From NCBI RefSeq assembly GCF_030345075.1, contig NZ_CP128361.1, positions 3,720,001 to 3,784,000 on the forward strand: 64,000 nt of DNA. The letters are read 5' to 3'. Below, piece after piece: positions 11,859 through 20,917 of the stretch. The notes beneath the pieces were generated by a model. The model did no database searches. It saw nothing but the letters and a program-made list of their open reading frames with translations, and had not been told where the DNA came from. This DNA is from Solwaraspora sp. WMMA2065. GTDB lineage: Bacteria; Actinomycetota; Actinomycetes; Mycobacteriales; Micromonosporaceae. Position 1 is the stretch's first letter. Each line of letters starts with the position of its first letter. The position numbers and the translations under genes are program-made.

Positions 11859-13267
11859 CCCGGCCCGGTGTCCGCCGCCCACGGCTGCAACAGCGGCGGT
11901 GGCGGTGGCTGCGGATCGCGATCCCGTTCACGGTGGTCGGCGTACTGCTCGTCGGCACCGCCGTGGCGTACCAGCTGACCCACCCGGACCCGACCCGGCC
12001 CGGCTTCCTCTCCCCGACCAACCACGGCCCGGACGGCGGCAGCGACCTGGCCGCCGCGTTGCGCGACGACGGTATCGCCGTCCACTCCGCCGACGGGACC
12101 GTCGACGCGATCCGCGCCGCGCTGACCGGACCCACCACGCTGTTCGTTCCCGCGCCGACCCTGGTGCATCCGGACTACCTGCGGGCGCTCGGTCGGATGC
12201 CGGCCGGGACCCGGGTGCTGCTGGTCGATCCGCCGGCCCGGCTGCTGCGCGGCGAGCCGCTGCCGGTTGACAGCCGTACCCGGCGCTGGGCGGCCCGGGT
12301 CGACGGTCCGGACCATGACGGCCGGCCGTGCGCACTGCCCGAGGTGGCCGGCACCGGACCGGCGGCGGCCGTACGGCAGCGTTACGCTGCCCCGCCCGGA
12401 ATCGACCCGGACCGGTTCGACCTGTGTTTCGATGCCGGCCTGGCCCGGCTCGACTGGGGGCAGGCCGAGCTGGTGGTGGTCGGGGCGAGCGACCCGTTCC
12501 GCAACGACCGGTTCGACGAGCACCGCAACGCGCGGTTCGCCGCCCAGCTGCTCGGCACCCGGGCGCAGGTGGTCTGGCTCGACCTCGCCCACCCGGACAC
12601 CCCACCGGAGCCCGGGGAGCCGGTGCAGCAGCCGTCGATCCACCTCGGCGAGGACGATCCGAGCGCCGGCCCGCGGGTCAGCGCCCAGCCGACCGGGCAA
12701 CCGCAGGGACCCGTGGCCAGCGAGGTCCGGCCGTCGCAGGACACCCTGCTGGACGCCTTTCCGCCGTGGTTCTGGGCGTCGCTCGCCCAGCTGGCCGTCG
12801 CCGCCCTGGTACTGGTGCTGTGGCGGGCCCGCCGGTTCGGTCCACCGGTGTACGAGGCGCTGCCGGTGACAGTTCCGGTTGCCGAGACGATGCTGGGCCG
12901 AGGGCAGCTCTACCGGCGGTCCCGGGAACGGGCCCCCACCACGGGTATCCTGCGTACCGCCGCGCTGGCCCGACTCGTCCCGATGCTGGATCTGCCGGAT
13001 CAACCCCAACCGGCGGACGTCGTGGCGGCGGTCGCCGACCGGACCGGGGCGTCCGCCGAGCAGATCGACGCGTTGCTGTACGGGCCGCCGCCCACCACCG
13101 ACGGCGACCTGCTGCACCTGGCCCGGCGGCTGGCCGCCCTGCCCACCGAGGTCGCCGGTCCGGCCAACCGCATCGAACCGGCAGCCGGGCCGGTCCGGAC
13201 ACCGTCCGACGGGCCGGTGGCTCCGGCACCCCGGTCCCCATCCGCGATCGAAGGAGAACCCTGGTGA
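11855..13267 (+). CDS. DUF4350 domain membrane protein
   Basis: This 470-residue protein has a membrane helix near residues 17-37 (IAIPFTVVGVLLVGTAVAYQ) and a second near residues 305-325 (FWASLAQLAVAALVLVLW). Between them is an extracytoplasmic DUF4350 domain, beginning near FLSPTNHGPDGGSDLAAALRDDGI, with a glutamine amidotransferase-like look (VLLVDPPARLL). The cytoplasmic C-terminus contains the GRGQLYRRSRERAPT segment typical of the family. GTG 11855 overlaps the DUF4129 stop, and the stop overlaps the moxR start as GTGA. Its biochemical role is unknown; the gene belongs to the MoxR/DUF58 set. Confidence 0.85.
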   Translation: MTRPGVRRPRLQQRRWRWLRIAIPFTVVGVLLVGTAVAYQLTHPDPTRPGFLSPTNHGPDGGSDLAAALRDDGIAVHSADGTVDAIRAALTGPTTLFVPAPTLVHPDYLRALGRMPAGTRVLLVDPPARLLRGEPLPVDSRTRRWAARVDGPDHDGRPCALPEVAGTGPAAAVRQRYAAPPGIDPDRFDLCFDAGLARLDWGQAELVVVGASDPFRNDRFDEHRNARFAAQLLGTRAQVVWLDLAHPDTPPEPGEPVQQPSIHLGEDDPSAGPRVSAQPTGQPQGPVASEVRPSQDTLLDAFPPWFWASLAQLAVAALVLVLWRARRFGPPVYEALPVTVPVAETMLGRGQLYRRSRERAPTTGILRTAALARLVPMLDLPDQPQPADVVAAVADRTGASAEQIDALLYGPPPTTDGDLLHLARRLAALPTEVAGPANRIEPAAGPVRTPSDGPVAPAPRSPSAIEGEPW

Positions 13268-14262
13268 CCCGACCCAGCGTGACCGGTCCGGCGGACGCCG
13301 CACCCGCCGACCACGACGCGGCCCGTGACGCGCTACGCCGGCTGCGTGCCGAGGTCGCCAAGGCCGTGGTCGGGCAGGACGCCGTGGTCACCGGTCTGGT
13401 CATCGCGCTGCTCTGCCGTGGGCACGTGCTGCTGGAAGGCGTACCCGGCGTCGCCAAGACGCTGCTGGTACGCGCGTTCGCCGCAGCGCTGGATCTGGAC
13501 GCCAAGCGGGTGCAGTTCACCCCGGACCTGATGCCGGGCGACGTCACCGGGTCACTCATCTTCGATCCACGGAGTGCCGCGTTCACCTTCCGGGAAGGCC
13601 CGGTCTTCACCAACCTGCTGCTCGCCGACGAGATCAACCGGACACCACCGAAGACGCAGTCGGCCCTGCTCGAGGTGATGGAGGAGCACCAGGTCTCGGT
13701 GGAAGGGGTCCGCCGGCCGCTGCCGGCACCGTTCATCGTGGCCGCCACCCAGAACCCGATCGAGTACGAGGGCACCTACCCGTTGCCGGAGGCGCAGCTC
13801 GACCGGTTCCTGCTCAAGCTGTCCGTACCGCTGCCCAGCCGGAACGAGGAACTGGGCGTGCTGCGGGCCCACCACGCCGGCTTCGATCCGGCGGACCTGG
13901 CCGCCGCCGGGGTGCGCCCGGTCGCCGGGGCGGCCGACCTGGCCGCGGCCCGCCGGGCCATCGGGCAGGTACGGGTCAGCGAAGAGGTGTTCGGCTACAT
14001 CGTGGACCTGTGCCGGGCCACCCGGACGGCTCCCGCGCTGGCGCTCGGTGCCTCACCGCGGGGCACCACCGCGCTGCTCAACACTGCCAAGGCGTGGGGG
14101 TGGCTGGCCGGCCGCGACTACGTCACACCGGACGACGTGAAGGCGGTCACCCGGGCCACCCTGCGGCACCGGATCCGGCTCCGGCCGGAGGCGGAACTGG
14201 AGGGGGTCATCGAGGACGCCGTACTCGAATCGGTGCTCGGCGCCGTCCCGACGCCACGGTGA
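13264..14262 (+). CDS. MoxR-type AAA+ ATPase
   Basis: MoxR ATPases are chaperone-like AAA+ proteins that load metals or remodel partner complexes, often through DUF58 or VWA proteins encoded nearby. The 332-residue protein starts at GTG 13264, with AAGGAG upstream, and overlaps the DUF4350 stop. It has Walker A GVPGVAKT (residues 59-66) and Walker B LLADEINR. Sensor 1 is ATQNPIEYEGTYPLPEAQLDRF, split here as ATQNPIEYEG and PLPEAQLDRF, and the C-terminal lid contains LGASPRGT. The cluster order DUF4129, DUF4350, moxR, DUF58 is common in actinobacteria. Confidence 0.93.
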   Translation: MTRPSVTGPADAAPADHDAARDALRRLRAEVAKAVVGQDAVVTGLVIALLCRGHVLLEGVPGVAKTLLVRAFAAALDLDAKRVQFTPDLMPGDVTGSLIFDPRSAAFTFREGPVFTNLLLADEINRTPPKTQSALLEVMEEHQVSVEGVRRPLPAPFIVAATQNPIEYEGTYPLPEAQLDRFLLKLSVPLPSRNEELGVLRAHHAGFDPADLAAAGVRPVAGAADLAAARRAIGQVRVSEEVFGYIVDLCRATRTAPALALGASPRGTTALLNTAKAWGWLAGRDYVTPDDVKAVTRATLRHRIRLRPEAELEGVIEDAVLESVLGAVPTPR

Positions 14263-14302
14263 CCGGGCCGGAGGTGCCGCCGGCCGGGGCCGGACGGCCG
14301 CC

Positions 14303-15697
14303 GTGCTGACCTGGCGGGCGGCGGTGCTGCTCGGGGCCGGCGCGGTGACTCTGCCGTGGTGGCCGCGGCCATGGCTGGGTCTGGTGGTCGTCACCGGATC
14401 GGTGGCCCTGCTCTCGCTGATCGACCTGGCGTGGGCCGCCCCACTGAGCGCCCTGGAACTGCGCCGCGACGGCGACCGGACCAGCTGGTTCGGCACTGCG
14501 GCGACAGTGACGTTGCGGCTGCGCAACGGCTCCCGACGGCGACTGCGGGCCGAGGTCCGCGACGCCTGGACCCCGTCGGCCGGCGCCGCCCCCGCCGAGA
14601 GCATCGTCGCCGATCCCGCCGGCACCGATCCGGCCGATCGCGCCTCCACCGCCGCTTACCCCGCCGGCACCATCGGCGGTGGGCCCGTCTGGCGGGTACG
14701 GCTGGCACCGGGAGCCACCGCCGCAATGCCCGCCGTACTCAGCCCGACCCGTTGCGGCGACCGGCGCGCCGTCGAGGTGACCGTCCGGTCCACCGGCCCA
14801 CTCGGGCTGGCGTTCCGGCAGCGACGCCGGCGGCCGTCCACCCCGCAATGGACGCTGCGGGTGCTGCCCCGCTTCAACTCCCGGCGGCTGTTGCCGGAGA
14901 AGCTGGCCCGGCTGCGGGTGATCGACGGCATGCGGGCGACCCGGGGACGGGGGCAGGGCACCGAGTTCGACAACCTGCGCGAGTACGTGGTCGGCGACGA
15001 CGTACGGTCGATCGACTGGCGGGCCAGCGCCCGGCGCTCCGACGTACTGGTCCGGACCTGGCGCCCGGAGCGGGACCGGCGGGTGGTGTTCGTCCTGGAC
15101 ACCGGGCGCACGTCGGCGGTCCGCGTCGGCGACCAGCCCCGGCTGGACGTGGCGGTCGACGCCGCGCTGCTGCTGGCCACGCTGGCGCACCGGGCCGGTG
15201 ACCGGTTCGACCTGCTGGCGGTGGACACGAAGGTCCGGGCGCGCATCTGGGGTGCGAACCGGCAGACGCTGCTGCCCCGGTTGGTCGCCGAACTGGCGGC
15301 GCTGCAACCGACGCTGGTGGAGACGGACCACGAGCTGATGGTCGGTGAGGTGCTCCGCCGGGAGACTCGCCGGTCCCTGGTGGTGCTCTGCACCGCGCTG
15401 GAGCCGGCGGCGCTCGGCGACGGTCTGCTGCCGGTACTGCCCCGGCTCGTCGCCCGACACCAGGTCGTGGTGGCCGCAGTCGGGGATCCGGCGGTGCCGG
15501 CCGTCGCAGACGGGCCGGTACGCGATGTCGCCGACGCGTACCTGGCCGCCTCCGCGGCACAGACCAGGGCCGAGCGGGACCGGGTCGGTGGTGCGCTGCG
15601 TCGGCACGGTGTTCCGGTGCTGGACGCGGCCGCGCCGAGCTTCGCCGACCGGCTCGCAGACCTCTACCTTCAGCTGAAACTGCTCGGCCGGCTCTGA
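14303..15697 (+). CDS. DUF58 (VWA-like) protein, MoxR partner
   Basis: DUF58 proteins contain a von Willebrand A-like fold and are the usual partner of MoxR ATPases. This 464-residue protein has two close N-terminal hydrophobic helices (residues 5-45). A beta-rich region follows, then the diagnostic DUF58 core GTEFDNLREYVVGDDVRSIDW, which I cite as GTEFDNLREYVVGDD followed by RSIDWRASAR. A VWA-type strand VVFVLDTGRTS comes next. The start is GTG 14303, with only a weak ribosome site, 40 bp after moxR. The last 28 bp overlap the convergent SpoIIM-like gene. Confidence 0.88.
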   Translation: MLTWRAAVLLGAGAVTLPWWPRPWLGLVVVTGSVALLSLIDLAWAAPLSALELRRDGDRTSWFGTAATVTLRLRNGSRRRLRAEVRDAWTPSAGAAPAESIVADPAGTDPADRASTAAYPAGTIGGGPVWRVRLAPGATAAMPAVLSPTRCGDRRAVEVTVRSTGPLGLAFRQRRRRPSTPQWTLRVLPRFNSRRLLPEKLARLRVIDGMRATRGRGQGTEFDNLREYVVGDDVRSIDWRASARRSDVLVRTWRPERDRRVVFVLDTGRTSAVRVGDQPRLDVAVDAALLLATLAHRAGDRFDLLAVDTKVRARIWGANRQTLLPRLVAELAALQPTLVETDHELMVGEVLRRETRRSLVVLCTALEPAALGDGLLPVLPRLVARHQVVVAAVGDPAVPAVADGPVRDVADAYLAASAAQTRAERDRVGGALRRHGVPVLDAAAPSFADRLADLYLQLKLLGRL

Positions 15698-16692
15698 ACC
15701 GGGCCCCCGTCGACGGTCCGGGTCGGGGCTTGATCGGCGTGGTGCCGGGCCGGGTCGGCGGGGTGCCGGGAGCCGAGGATGAGGACGTAGCCGAGGAAGG
15801 CGAGCCAGGCGGCGAAACCGATCGCGACCCGCAGCCAGGTCGGCAGCGGTGCCGGGGTGACGAAGGCCTCGATCAGCCCGGCCACCGCGAACAGCAGCAC
15901 CAGCCCGAGCGCCACCAGTACGCCGGAGAGCCCGGCCTCGGCGACCGCCCGGCCCCGGGTCAGGTGCGCCGGCGGCGCGATCCACGCCCCGCCGATCCGC
16001 AGCCCCACGCCGGCAGCGATGAAGACGCCGGTCAACTCCAGCAGACCGTGCGGCGTGACCAGTCCGAAGAAGACATCCGCCCGGTCGTACGAGATCATCA
16101 CCCCACCGGTGACCCCGAGATTCAGCGCGTTCACCCAGAGTAGGTAGAGCACCGGGACCACCAGTACGCCCGCGGCCAGGCACTGCGCGGCGAGCCAGGC
16201 GTTGTGCGCCCACAACTGGGCGGCGAAGTTCGGTGCCGCGTACCGGGTGTAGTAGCCGGCGAAGCTCGACTCGGCGAGCTCAGCGGCGGCCTGGTCACCG
16301 ATCAGCAGCCGGGCGCTGTCCGGATTGCCGGCCACCCACCACATCAGAAAACCGGTGAGCGTGCAGAAAGCGACCGCCACCGCCGCCCACCAGGGCGCCG
16401 CCTGGAACACCGCCCGGGGGAACCCGACGCTGAAGAACCGGCCGACCCGGGCCCAGGAGAATCCCCGGCCCCGGGTGAGCCGAGCGCGGGCCGCCAGCAC
16501 CAGCCGGGACAGCCGGGCGACCAGCGCCGGGTCCGGCGAGCGGCTGCGGACCGCCGACAGGTGGGTGGCGGTCCGCTGGTAGAGCGCGACCAGCTCGTCC
16601 ACCTCGGCGACGGTTAGTCGCCGGGCACGCACGAGCTGTTCCAGTCGTCGCCACTGGGGCCCGTGCTCCGCCACGTACGCGTCGAGGTCCAC
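15670..16692 (-). CDS. SpoIIM (stage II sporulation M)-family membrane protein
   Basis: The family has a DUF95/SpoIIM fold with several membrane helices. In Bacillus, SpoIIM helps peptidoglycan removal during engulfment; in actinobacteria its role is unknown. I chose GTG 16692 (VDLDAYVAEHGPQW), preceded by GGGAGG. An in-frame ATG at 16710 would add six residues. The 340-residue protein starts with a helical cytoplasmic region (LVALYQRTATHLSAVRSR). About five membrane segments follow, including VAVAFCTLTGFLMWWVAG, LAAGVLVVPVLYLLWVN and GLVLLFAVAGLIEAFV. It is divergent from the RDD gene with only 40 bp between starts. This pairing recurs in actinobacteria and points to shared regulation. Confidence 0.87.
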   Translation of the reverse strand: MDLDAYVAEHGPQWRRLEQLVRARRLTVAEVDELVALYQRTATHLSAVRSRSPDPALVARLSRLVLAARARLTRGRGFSWARVGRFFSVGFPRAVFQAAPWWAAVAVAFCTLTGFLMWWVAGNPDSARLLIGDQAAAELAESSFAGYYTRYAAPNFAAQLWAHNAWLAAQCLAAGVLVVPVLYLLWVNALNLGVTGGVMISYDRADVFFGLVTPHGLLELTGVFIAAGVGLRIGGAWIAPPAHLTRGRAVAEAGLSGVLVALGLVLLFAVAGLIEAFVTPAPLPTWLRVAIGFAAWLAFLGYVLILGSRHPADPARHHADQAPTRTVDGGPVQSRPSSFS

Positions 16693-16732
16693 GGTCACCT
16701 CCCGTCCCATAGTGTTCACTGGCAGGGTGGCC

Positions 16733-17842
16733 ATGCAGACAACCGGGGGCGGCAGGCTGGTCAGCGGCGAAGCTGTCGAGGTGGAGGTACGGCTGGCCCG
16801 GCTCGGCTCGCGGCTACTGGCCCTGCTCGTCGACCTCGCCGTGCAGGCGCTGATCGCGGTGGTGCTGGCGGTCCTGGCCGGGCTGCTGCTCGCGTCGATG
16901 CGCGCGTCCATCGAAGTCGACGAGGCGCTCGGGCAGGCGCTACTCACGGTCGGCGCCGTCCTGGTGCTGGTCGGCTACCCGGTGCTGTGCGAGACGCTGA
17001 ACGCCGGCCGTACCGTCGGCAAACTGGCGGTCGGCATCCGGGTGGTACGCGACGACGGCAGCCCGCCACGTTTCCGACACTCGCTGGCCCGCGCTCTGGT
17101 CGGCGTGGCCGCGGAGTGGCCCGGACTGCTGCTGCCGCCGCTCACCTGGCTGGCCAGCCTGGTGACACTGGTGACCAACCGGGACGGCAAACGCATCGGG
17201 GACCTGGCCGCCGGCACGATCGTGGTGCACGACCGGGCACCGGCGGCCTGGGGGTGGGTGCCGGACATGCCGCCGGTGCTCGCCGGTTGGGCCCGTACCC
17301 TCGACCTGAGCCGCCTCGACGACGACCTCGCGCTGGACGTACGGCATCTGCTCGCCCGGGGCCACGGGTTCGCCGAACCGGCCCGCTCCGACCTGGTCCG
17401 GTTGGTGACCGAACAGGTCGCGGCAGTGGTCACTCCCCCGCCGCCGGCCGGTGTCCCGCACTGGGCCTACCTGGCGGCGGTTCTCGCCGAACGCCGTCGC
17501 CGGTCGGCGCAGCGGCTGGCCCGGACCAGGGCGGTGACCGCCGTGCTCTGGCCGGAACTCGCCGCGGTGAGTCCGGCGCGGACGAGCGCCCTGCGTCCGG
17601 CGGCGCCGGTCCGGACCGCTGCACCCGAGCCGGTCCGGACCGCTGCGCCCGGGCCGGTTGCGCCGGCGCAGCGGGACGGACCGGACTGGCCGCGCGGCAG
17701 CTGGCCGCGGCCGCCCTGGCTGGGCCCGACGGCGGAGCAGCCGGACTGGACCGGGGTACGCCGTCCACCGGTCGCCAGCACGCTGCGCGCCTCCGACGCG
17801 CCATCGGACCGAGAACGGCCGTCCGGATCCGCACTGTCGTGA
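16733..17842 (+). CDS. RDD family membrane protein
   Basis: The RDD domain is a small membrane module with a conserved Arg and two Asp. Here the pattern is RLLALLVDLAVQALIAVV, followed by NAGRTVGKLAVGIRVV and a DGKRIGDLAAGTIVV segment. Three membrane helices lie in residues 20-150. The rest is cytoplasmic, and the last ~110 residues form a Pro/Arg/Ala-rich low-complexity tail with near repeats such as VRTAAPEPVRTAAPGPV. ATG 16733 has GCAGGGTGG just upstream; a GTG at 16712 is possible. It is divergent from the SpoIIM-like gene, which suggests the two proteins work together in the membrane. Confidence 0.87.
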   Translation: MQTTGGGRLVSGEAVEVEVRLARLGSRLLALLVDLAVQALIAVVLAVLAGLLLASMRASIEVDEALGQALLTVGAVLVLVGYPVLCETLNAGRTVGKLAVGIRVVRDDGSPPRFRHSLARALVGVAAEWPGLLLPPLTWLASLVTLVTNRDGKRIGDLAAGTIVVHDRAPAAWGWVPDMPPVLAGWARTLDLSRLDDDLALDVRHLLARGHGFAEPARSDLVRLVTEQVAAVVTPPPPAGVPHWAYLAAVLAERRRRSAQRLARTRAVTAVLWPELAAVSPARTSALRPAAPVRTAAPEPVRTAAPGPVAPAQRDGPDWPRGSWPRPPWLGPTAEQPDWTGVRRPPVASTLRASDAPSDRERPSGSALS

Positions 17843-17881
17843 ACCGGTTTGCGGCTGGCCAAGTGTGGCAGCATCGGTGCC

Positions 17882-18034
17882 GTGAAGGCATTCCTCCCGT
17901 GGTTGGTCGTCCTTGCCCTGGTGATCCTGTTGAACGCGGTCGGGTTACGCCCGTTGGCCACCGCGCTGGCACTCGGTTGGCTGGCGTACTGCATCTGGAC
18001 CTGGGTACGACCGGGCAGCCGCTCCCAGGGTTGA
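17882..18034 (+). CDS. Small single- or double-pass membrane protein
   Basis: A 50-residue protein starting at GTG 17882 (VKAFLPWLVVLALVILLNAV) is almost entirely hydrophobic, with one or two helices and a short basic tail (WVRPGSRSQG). It starts 39 bp after the RDD gene and is followed by a strong hairpin, so it may be the last gene of that unit. No family was recognised. Confidence 0.55.
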   Translation: MKAFLPWLVVLALVILLNAVGLRPLATALALGWLAYCIWTWVRPGSRSQG

Positions 18035-18167
18035 CCTCCGCCGACACGCCACGAATCGGTAATTTCCGGATTAGCTTGACAGCCTGGCTACTCACTGCAA
18101 ATCTATGACTACGTCGCGTCACGATGATCGTCACGCTGACGCGCGGGGGAACCAAACCGGGGGGATG

Positions 18168-18218
18168 CGCGGGGCGGCTGTCGGTGAGCGGAGCGGACGC
18201 TCACCCGGCCGCCCCGCG
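18168..18218. terminator. Two-tier hairpin between RDD operon and manA
   Basis: Outer arms of 11 bp (18168-18178 with 18208-18218) and inner arms of 8 bp (18183-18190 with 18198-18205, loop of 7) form a nearly continuous stem. It lies between the plus-strand small membrane gene and the minus-strand manA stop at 18257, which suits a bidirectional terminator. Confidence 0.75.
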
Positions 18219-18256
18219 TGCTTGTCCGCCAGCAGCCGGCTCGGCCGGCTAGCCGG

Positions 18257-19444
18257 CTAGCCGGCTGAGGCGACCGAGGCGACGAAGGCCGTACCAGCGC
18301 CGGAGACCACCAACGGCGTCCCGCCCGCCGGCCCCACCGCCGCCTGCCCTGCCCGGACCGGCACCGCCGCCACACCGTCGTCGACGGCGACCTCACCCGC
18401 GACGCAGAGCACCACCCGGGGACCTTCGACCGGCACCGACACCTGCCGCGCCCCCGCGTCGAGCACAACCCGGTGCAGCGCGAACTCGGTGGCCGGCGCC
18501 GGCCAGGTGACCACCCCGGTGTCCACCGGCCGGGCGCGTACCACCGGGTCGTCGAGCACCTCGAAGCGCAACACCCGCAGCAACTCCGCGACGTCAACGT
18601 GCTTGGGGGTCAACCCACCGCGCAGCACATTGTCGCTGGCCGCCATGATCTCCACGCCGGCACCCCGCAGGTACGCGTGCAGGTTGCCGGCCGGCATCCA
18701 GATCGCCTCCCCCGGAGCCAGCGTGACCTGGTTGAGCAGCAGCGCCACCAGCACCCCGGGGTCGGCCGGATAGTGTCCGGCCAACCGGCGCAGCAGCGCC
18801 GCGTCGGCGGCGTACCGCGTCGGCAGTCGGTCGGCACCCGCCACCGCCGCCGCGACCAGAGCCGGTCGTTGCGGCCGCGGCCACCGCAGCAGCCGCTCCA
18901 ACGCCTCCGGCAGCCCGTCCGGGCCGACCCGCAACGCCTTGGTCACCGGCTCCAACTCGTCGACACCCAACGCCGCCAGCACCTCGGCGGAGAGCTGCGG
19001 CACCCGGAAGCCGCAGAGCGCATCGAACTCGCTGAGCGCCACCAGCAGCTCCGGCTTGTGGTGCGGGTCGACGTAGTTACGCCCCGCCGAGGTGGCCGGC
19101 AGCTTCGACTGCGCGGCGTACCCGGCGCGGGCCTGCGCCGCGTCCGGATGCGCCTGCAACGACAGCGGCGTCTCGGCGGCCAGCACCTTCATCAGGTACG
19201 GCAGCCGCCCGTCGAACCGGGTCGCGGTCGGCTCGCCCAGCCAGCCCACCGGATCCTGGTCGATCAGCTCCGGCAGCCCGACCAGCGCCGCGCCCCGTCG
19301 CACCTGGGACGGCGCGCCGGGGTGGGCACCCAGCCAGAGCTCCGCCTCCGGCCCGGGTGCCGGAGCCGGGCGCCCCTGCAGCTGCGCGATGACGGTCCGC
19401 GACCCCCAGGCATAGTCCCGGATCCGGCCGGTCAACAGTTCCAC
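18257..19444 (-). CDS. manA: Mannose-6-phosphate isomerase, class I
   Basis: ManA interconverts fructose-6-phosphate and mannose-6-phosphate, feeding GDP-mannose and mannosylated lipids. The 395-residue cupin-type enzyme shows the opening YAWGSRT. Zinc-site motifs QAHPDAAQA and DPHHKPELLVAL are present, as is the later GNLHAYLRGAGVEIMAASDNVLR. The start ATG 19444 lies 10 bp after the SIS gene stop. It is the last gene of manB, Trm112-like, SIS, manA. The same order occurs in mycobacteria. Confidence 0.95.
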   Translation of the reverse strand: MELLTGRIRDYAWGSRTVIAQLQGRPAPAPGPEAELWLGAHPGAPSQVRRGAALVGLPELIDQDPVGWLGEPTATRFDGRLPYLMKVLAAETPLSLQAHPDAAQARAGYAAQSKLPATSAGRNYVDPHHKPELLVALSEFDALCGFRVPQLSAEVLAALGVDELEPVTKALRVGPDGLPEALERLLRWPRPQRPALVAAAVAGADRLPTRYAADAALLRRLAGHYPADPGVLVALLLNQVTLAPGEAIWMPAGNLHAYLRGAGVEIMAASDNVLRGGLTPKHVDVAELLRVLRFEVLDDPVVRARPVDTGVVTWPAPATEFALHRVVLDAGARQVSVPVEGPRVVLCVAGEVAVDDGVAAVPVRAGQAAVGPAGGTPLVVSGAGTAFVASVASAG

Positions 19445-19454
19445 GACGCCCGCC

Positions 19455-20669
19455 TCAGGTGGTGGAGAGTTCCTTCATCTCGCTCACCGCCGGCACCGCC
19501 ATCGGGTCCAGATGGTGCGCCAACGCCAGGTAGACGGAGGCGAAGTCGGGGACCGAGATCAACGAGGCAAGCCGTTCCAGCGCCGAACCGCCCTCCGCCG
19601 TGATCACGTCGCACCGCACACCGCGCCGGTCCGCCAGGGTCTGCACCGCCTCGGCCCGGCGCTCCTCGACCACGAAGGGTTCGTCGGCGTCGTCCTCCGG
19701 GTTCAGCCCACCGTCGCGCAGCAACACCAGACGCAGCCGGGTCGGCGACTCGGACTGGTCATCGTCGTCGTCCGGGTCGGCGAAAATGTCCCGGGTCGAC
19801 TCGCCCAGGCCGCCGAAGACCCCGTCGAGCAGCCCTACCCGACCCCGGCCGGCCTCGCCGAGCGCCCCGGTGACCACCGGGTAGCGGGCGTTCGTCGACA
19901 GCGTGTCGCCGAACCGGCGGGCGGCGACCGACGCCACCGGCGACGAGCCCCAGACGATCGGCACCGAACCGGCCAGCCCGAGAGCGAGGGCCTTCGCCGG
20001 GTTGACGAACGACTCGGCGGCCGGGCGACACCGTTCGGCGTCGGCGTCCAGCCGGGCCGCCGTCTCCGCCAGATCCGCCTCGTTGACCTTGACCAGGCCC
20101 AACGCCCGCGCTGCCAGCAGCACCGGCACGGTCAACGCCCAGAGGCTGGCCCGAGCCGGGGCCCGTCGCGGCACCGGGACGAACGGGGCGCGTACCCCTT
20201 CGGCGACCGACTGCAGCTGCGAGTCCGGCGGCCCGACGGCGACCAGCCGGGCACCGCGCCGGGCGGCGGCCTGAGCCGCACCCAGCGCCTCCGGGCTGCG
20301 CCCCGAAGCGCTGACCGCGATGACCACGTCGGCCGCGCCGACCCAGCCGGGCACGCCGGAGCTGCGGTGCGGAATCACCGGTACGGGACAGCGCGGTCCG
20401 GCCACAGTGGCCAGCACGTCACCGGTCCGCCCGGCGGTACCGATACCGGCGATGACGACCGCCCGGGGCCGCCCTTCGTCGCTGAGCATGCCGAGGTTGG
20501 CTTCGGCGGCCAGCGCCGCCGACTCGCGCACCTGGGCACCGGCCGACGCGGTGAACCGCAGCATGCCGCCGGGATCGGTCGAGTTGAGCCCGTCCACGTC
20601 GTCGAGCAGCGCCTCGTCGGCGACCCGCCGACCCACCACCCCGGACGTGCCGTCGATCGGAACCGCCAT
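19455..20669 (-). CDS. SIS-domain sugar-phosphate isomerase-like protein
   Basis: This 404-residue protein has an SIS fold (VVIAGIGTAGRTGD, ADVVIAVSASGRSPE) and a C-terminal half of the bifunctional phosphoglucose/phosphomannose isomerase type. The family may isomerise phosphosugars; whether this one is catalytic is not visible. ATG 20669 overlaps the Trm112-like stop as TGATG, so translation is coupled. A DDDDD run sits near residue 300. Its fixed place between manB and manA in actinobacteria supports a role in mannose-phosphate metabolism. Confidence 0.88.
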   Translation of the reverse strand: MAVPIDGTSGVVGRRVADEALLDDVDGLNSTDPGGMLRFTASAGAQVRESAALAAEANLGMLSDEGRPRAVVIAGIGTAGRTGDVLATVAGPRCPVPVIPHRSSGVPGWVGAADVVIAVSASGRSPEALGAAQAAARRGARLVAVGPPDSQLQSVAEGVRAPFVPVPRRAPARASLWALTVPVLLAARALGLVKVNEADLAETAARLDADAERCRPAAESFVNPAKALALGLAGSVPIVWGSSPVASVAARRFGDTLSTNARYPVVTGALGEAGRGRVGLLDGVFGGLGESTRDIFADPDDDDDQSESPTRLRLVLLRDGGLNPEDDADEPFVVEERRAEAVQTLADRRGVRCDVITAEGGSALERLASLISVPDFASVYLALAHHLDPMAVPAVSEMKELSTT

Positions 20670-20851
20670 CAGCCGGCCTCGCCGGGCCGGCGGGCCTCGT
20701 CCAGCAACAGCACCGGAATCCCGTCCCGCACCTCGAAGATCCGCGAGCACTCCGGACAGGTGAGGGTCGCCGCGTCGGCGTCGTAGGTCAACGGCGTGTG
20801 GTGCGTGTCCGGGCAGGCGAGGATCTCCAGCAGCTGCTGATCCAGGGCCAT
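20669..20851 (-). CDS. Trm112-family small zinc-binding protein
   Basis: This 60-residue protein has the Trm112 pattern: LLEILACPDTH near residue 10, CPECSRIFEVRDGIPVLL near residue 32, with Cys13, Cys32 and Cys35 as likely zinc ligands. In other organisms Trm112 proteins activate methyltransferases. The bacterial versions usually sit, as here, in unrelated operons, and their partners are unknown. The gene lies between manB and the SIS gene. Confidence 0.88.
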   Translation of the reverse strand: MALDQQLLEILACPDTHHTPLTYDADAATLTCPECSRIFEVRDGIPVLLLDEARRPGEAG

Positions 20852-20917
20852 CGGATGGCTCCTTCCACGTGTCTCGCCGGCGGACCCCGTCCCGGGGTGC
20901 GCCTTCCGGTGAAGATC

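Noticed and set aside
14207-16213. Long minus-strand frame across DUF58 and the SpoIIM-like gene
   Set aside because: It overlaps two well-supported genes and shows no family motif.
18236-18268. Tandem CCGGCTAG-type units around the manA stop
   Set aside because: About three short imperfect units within GC-rich sequence; too small to call a repeat element, and partly coding.
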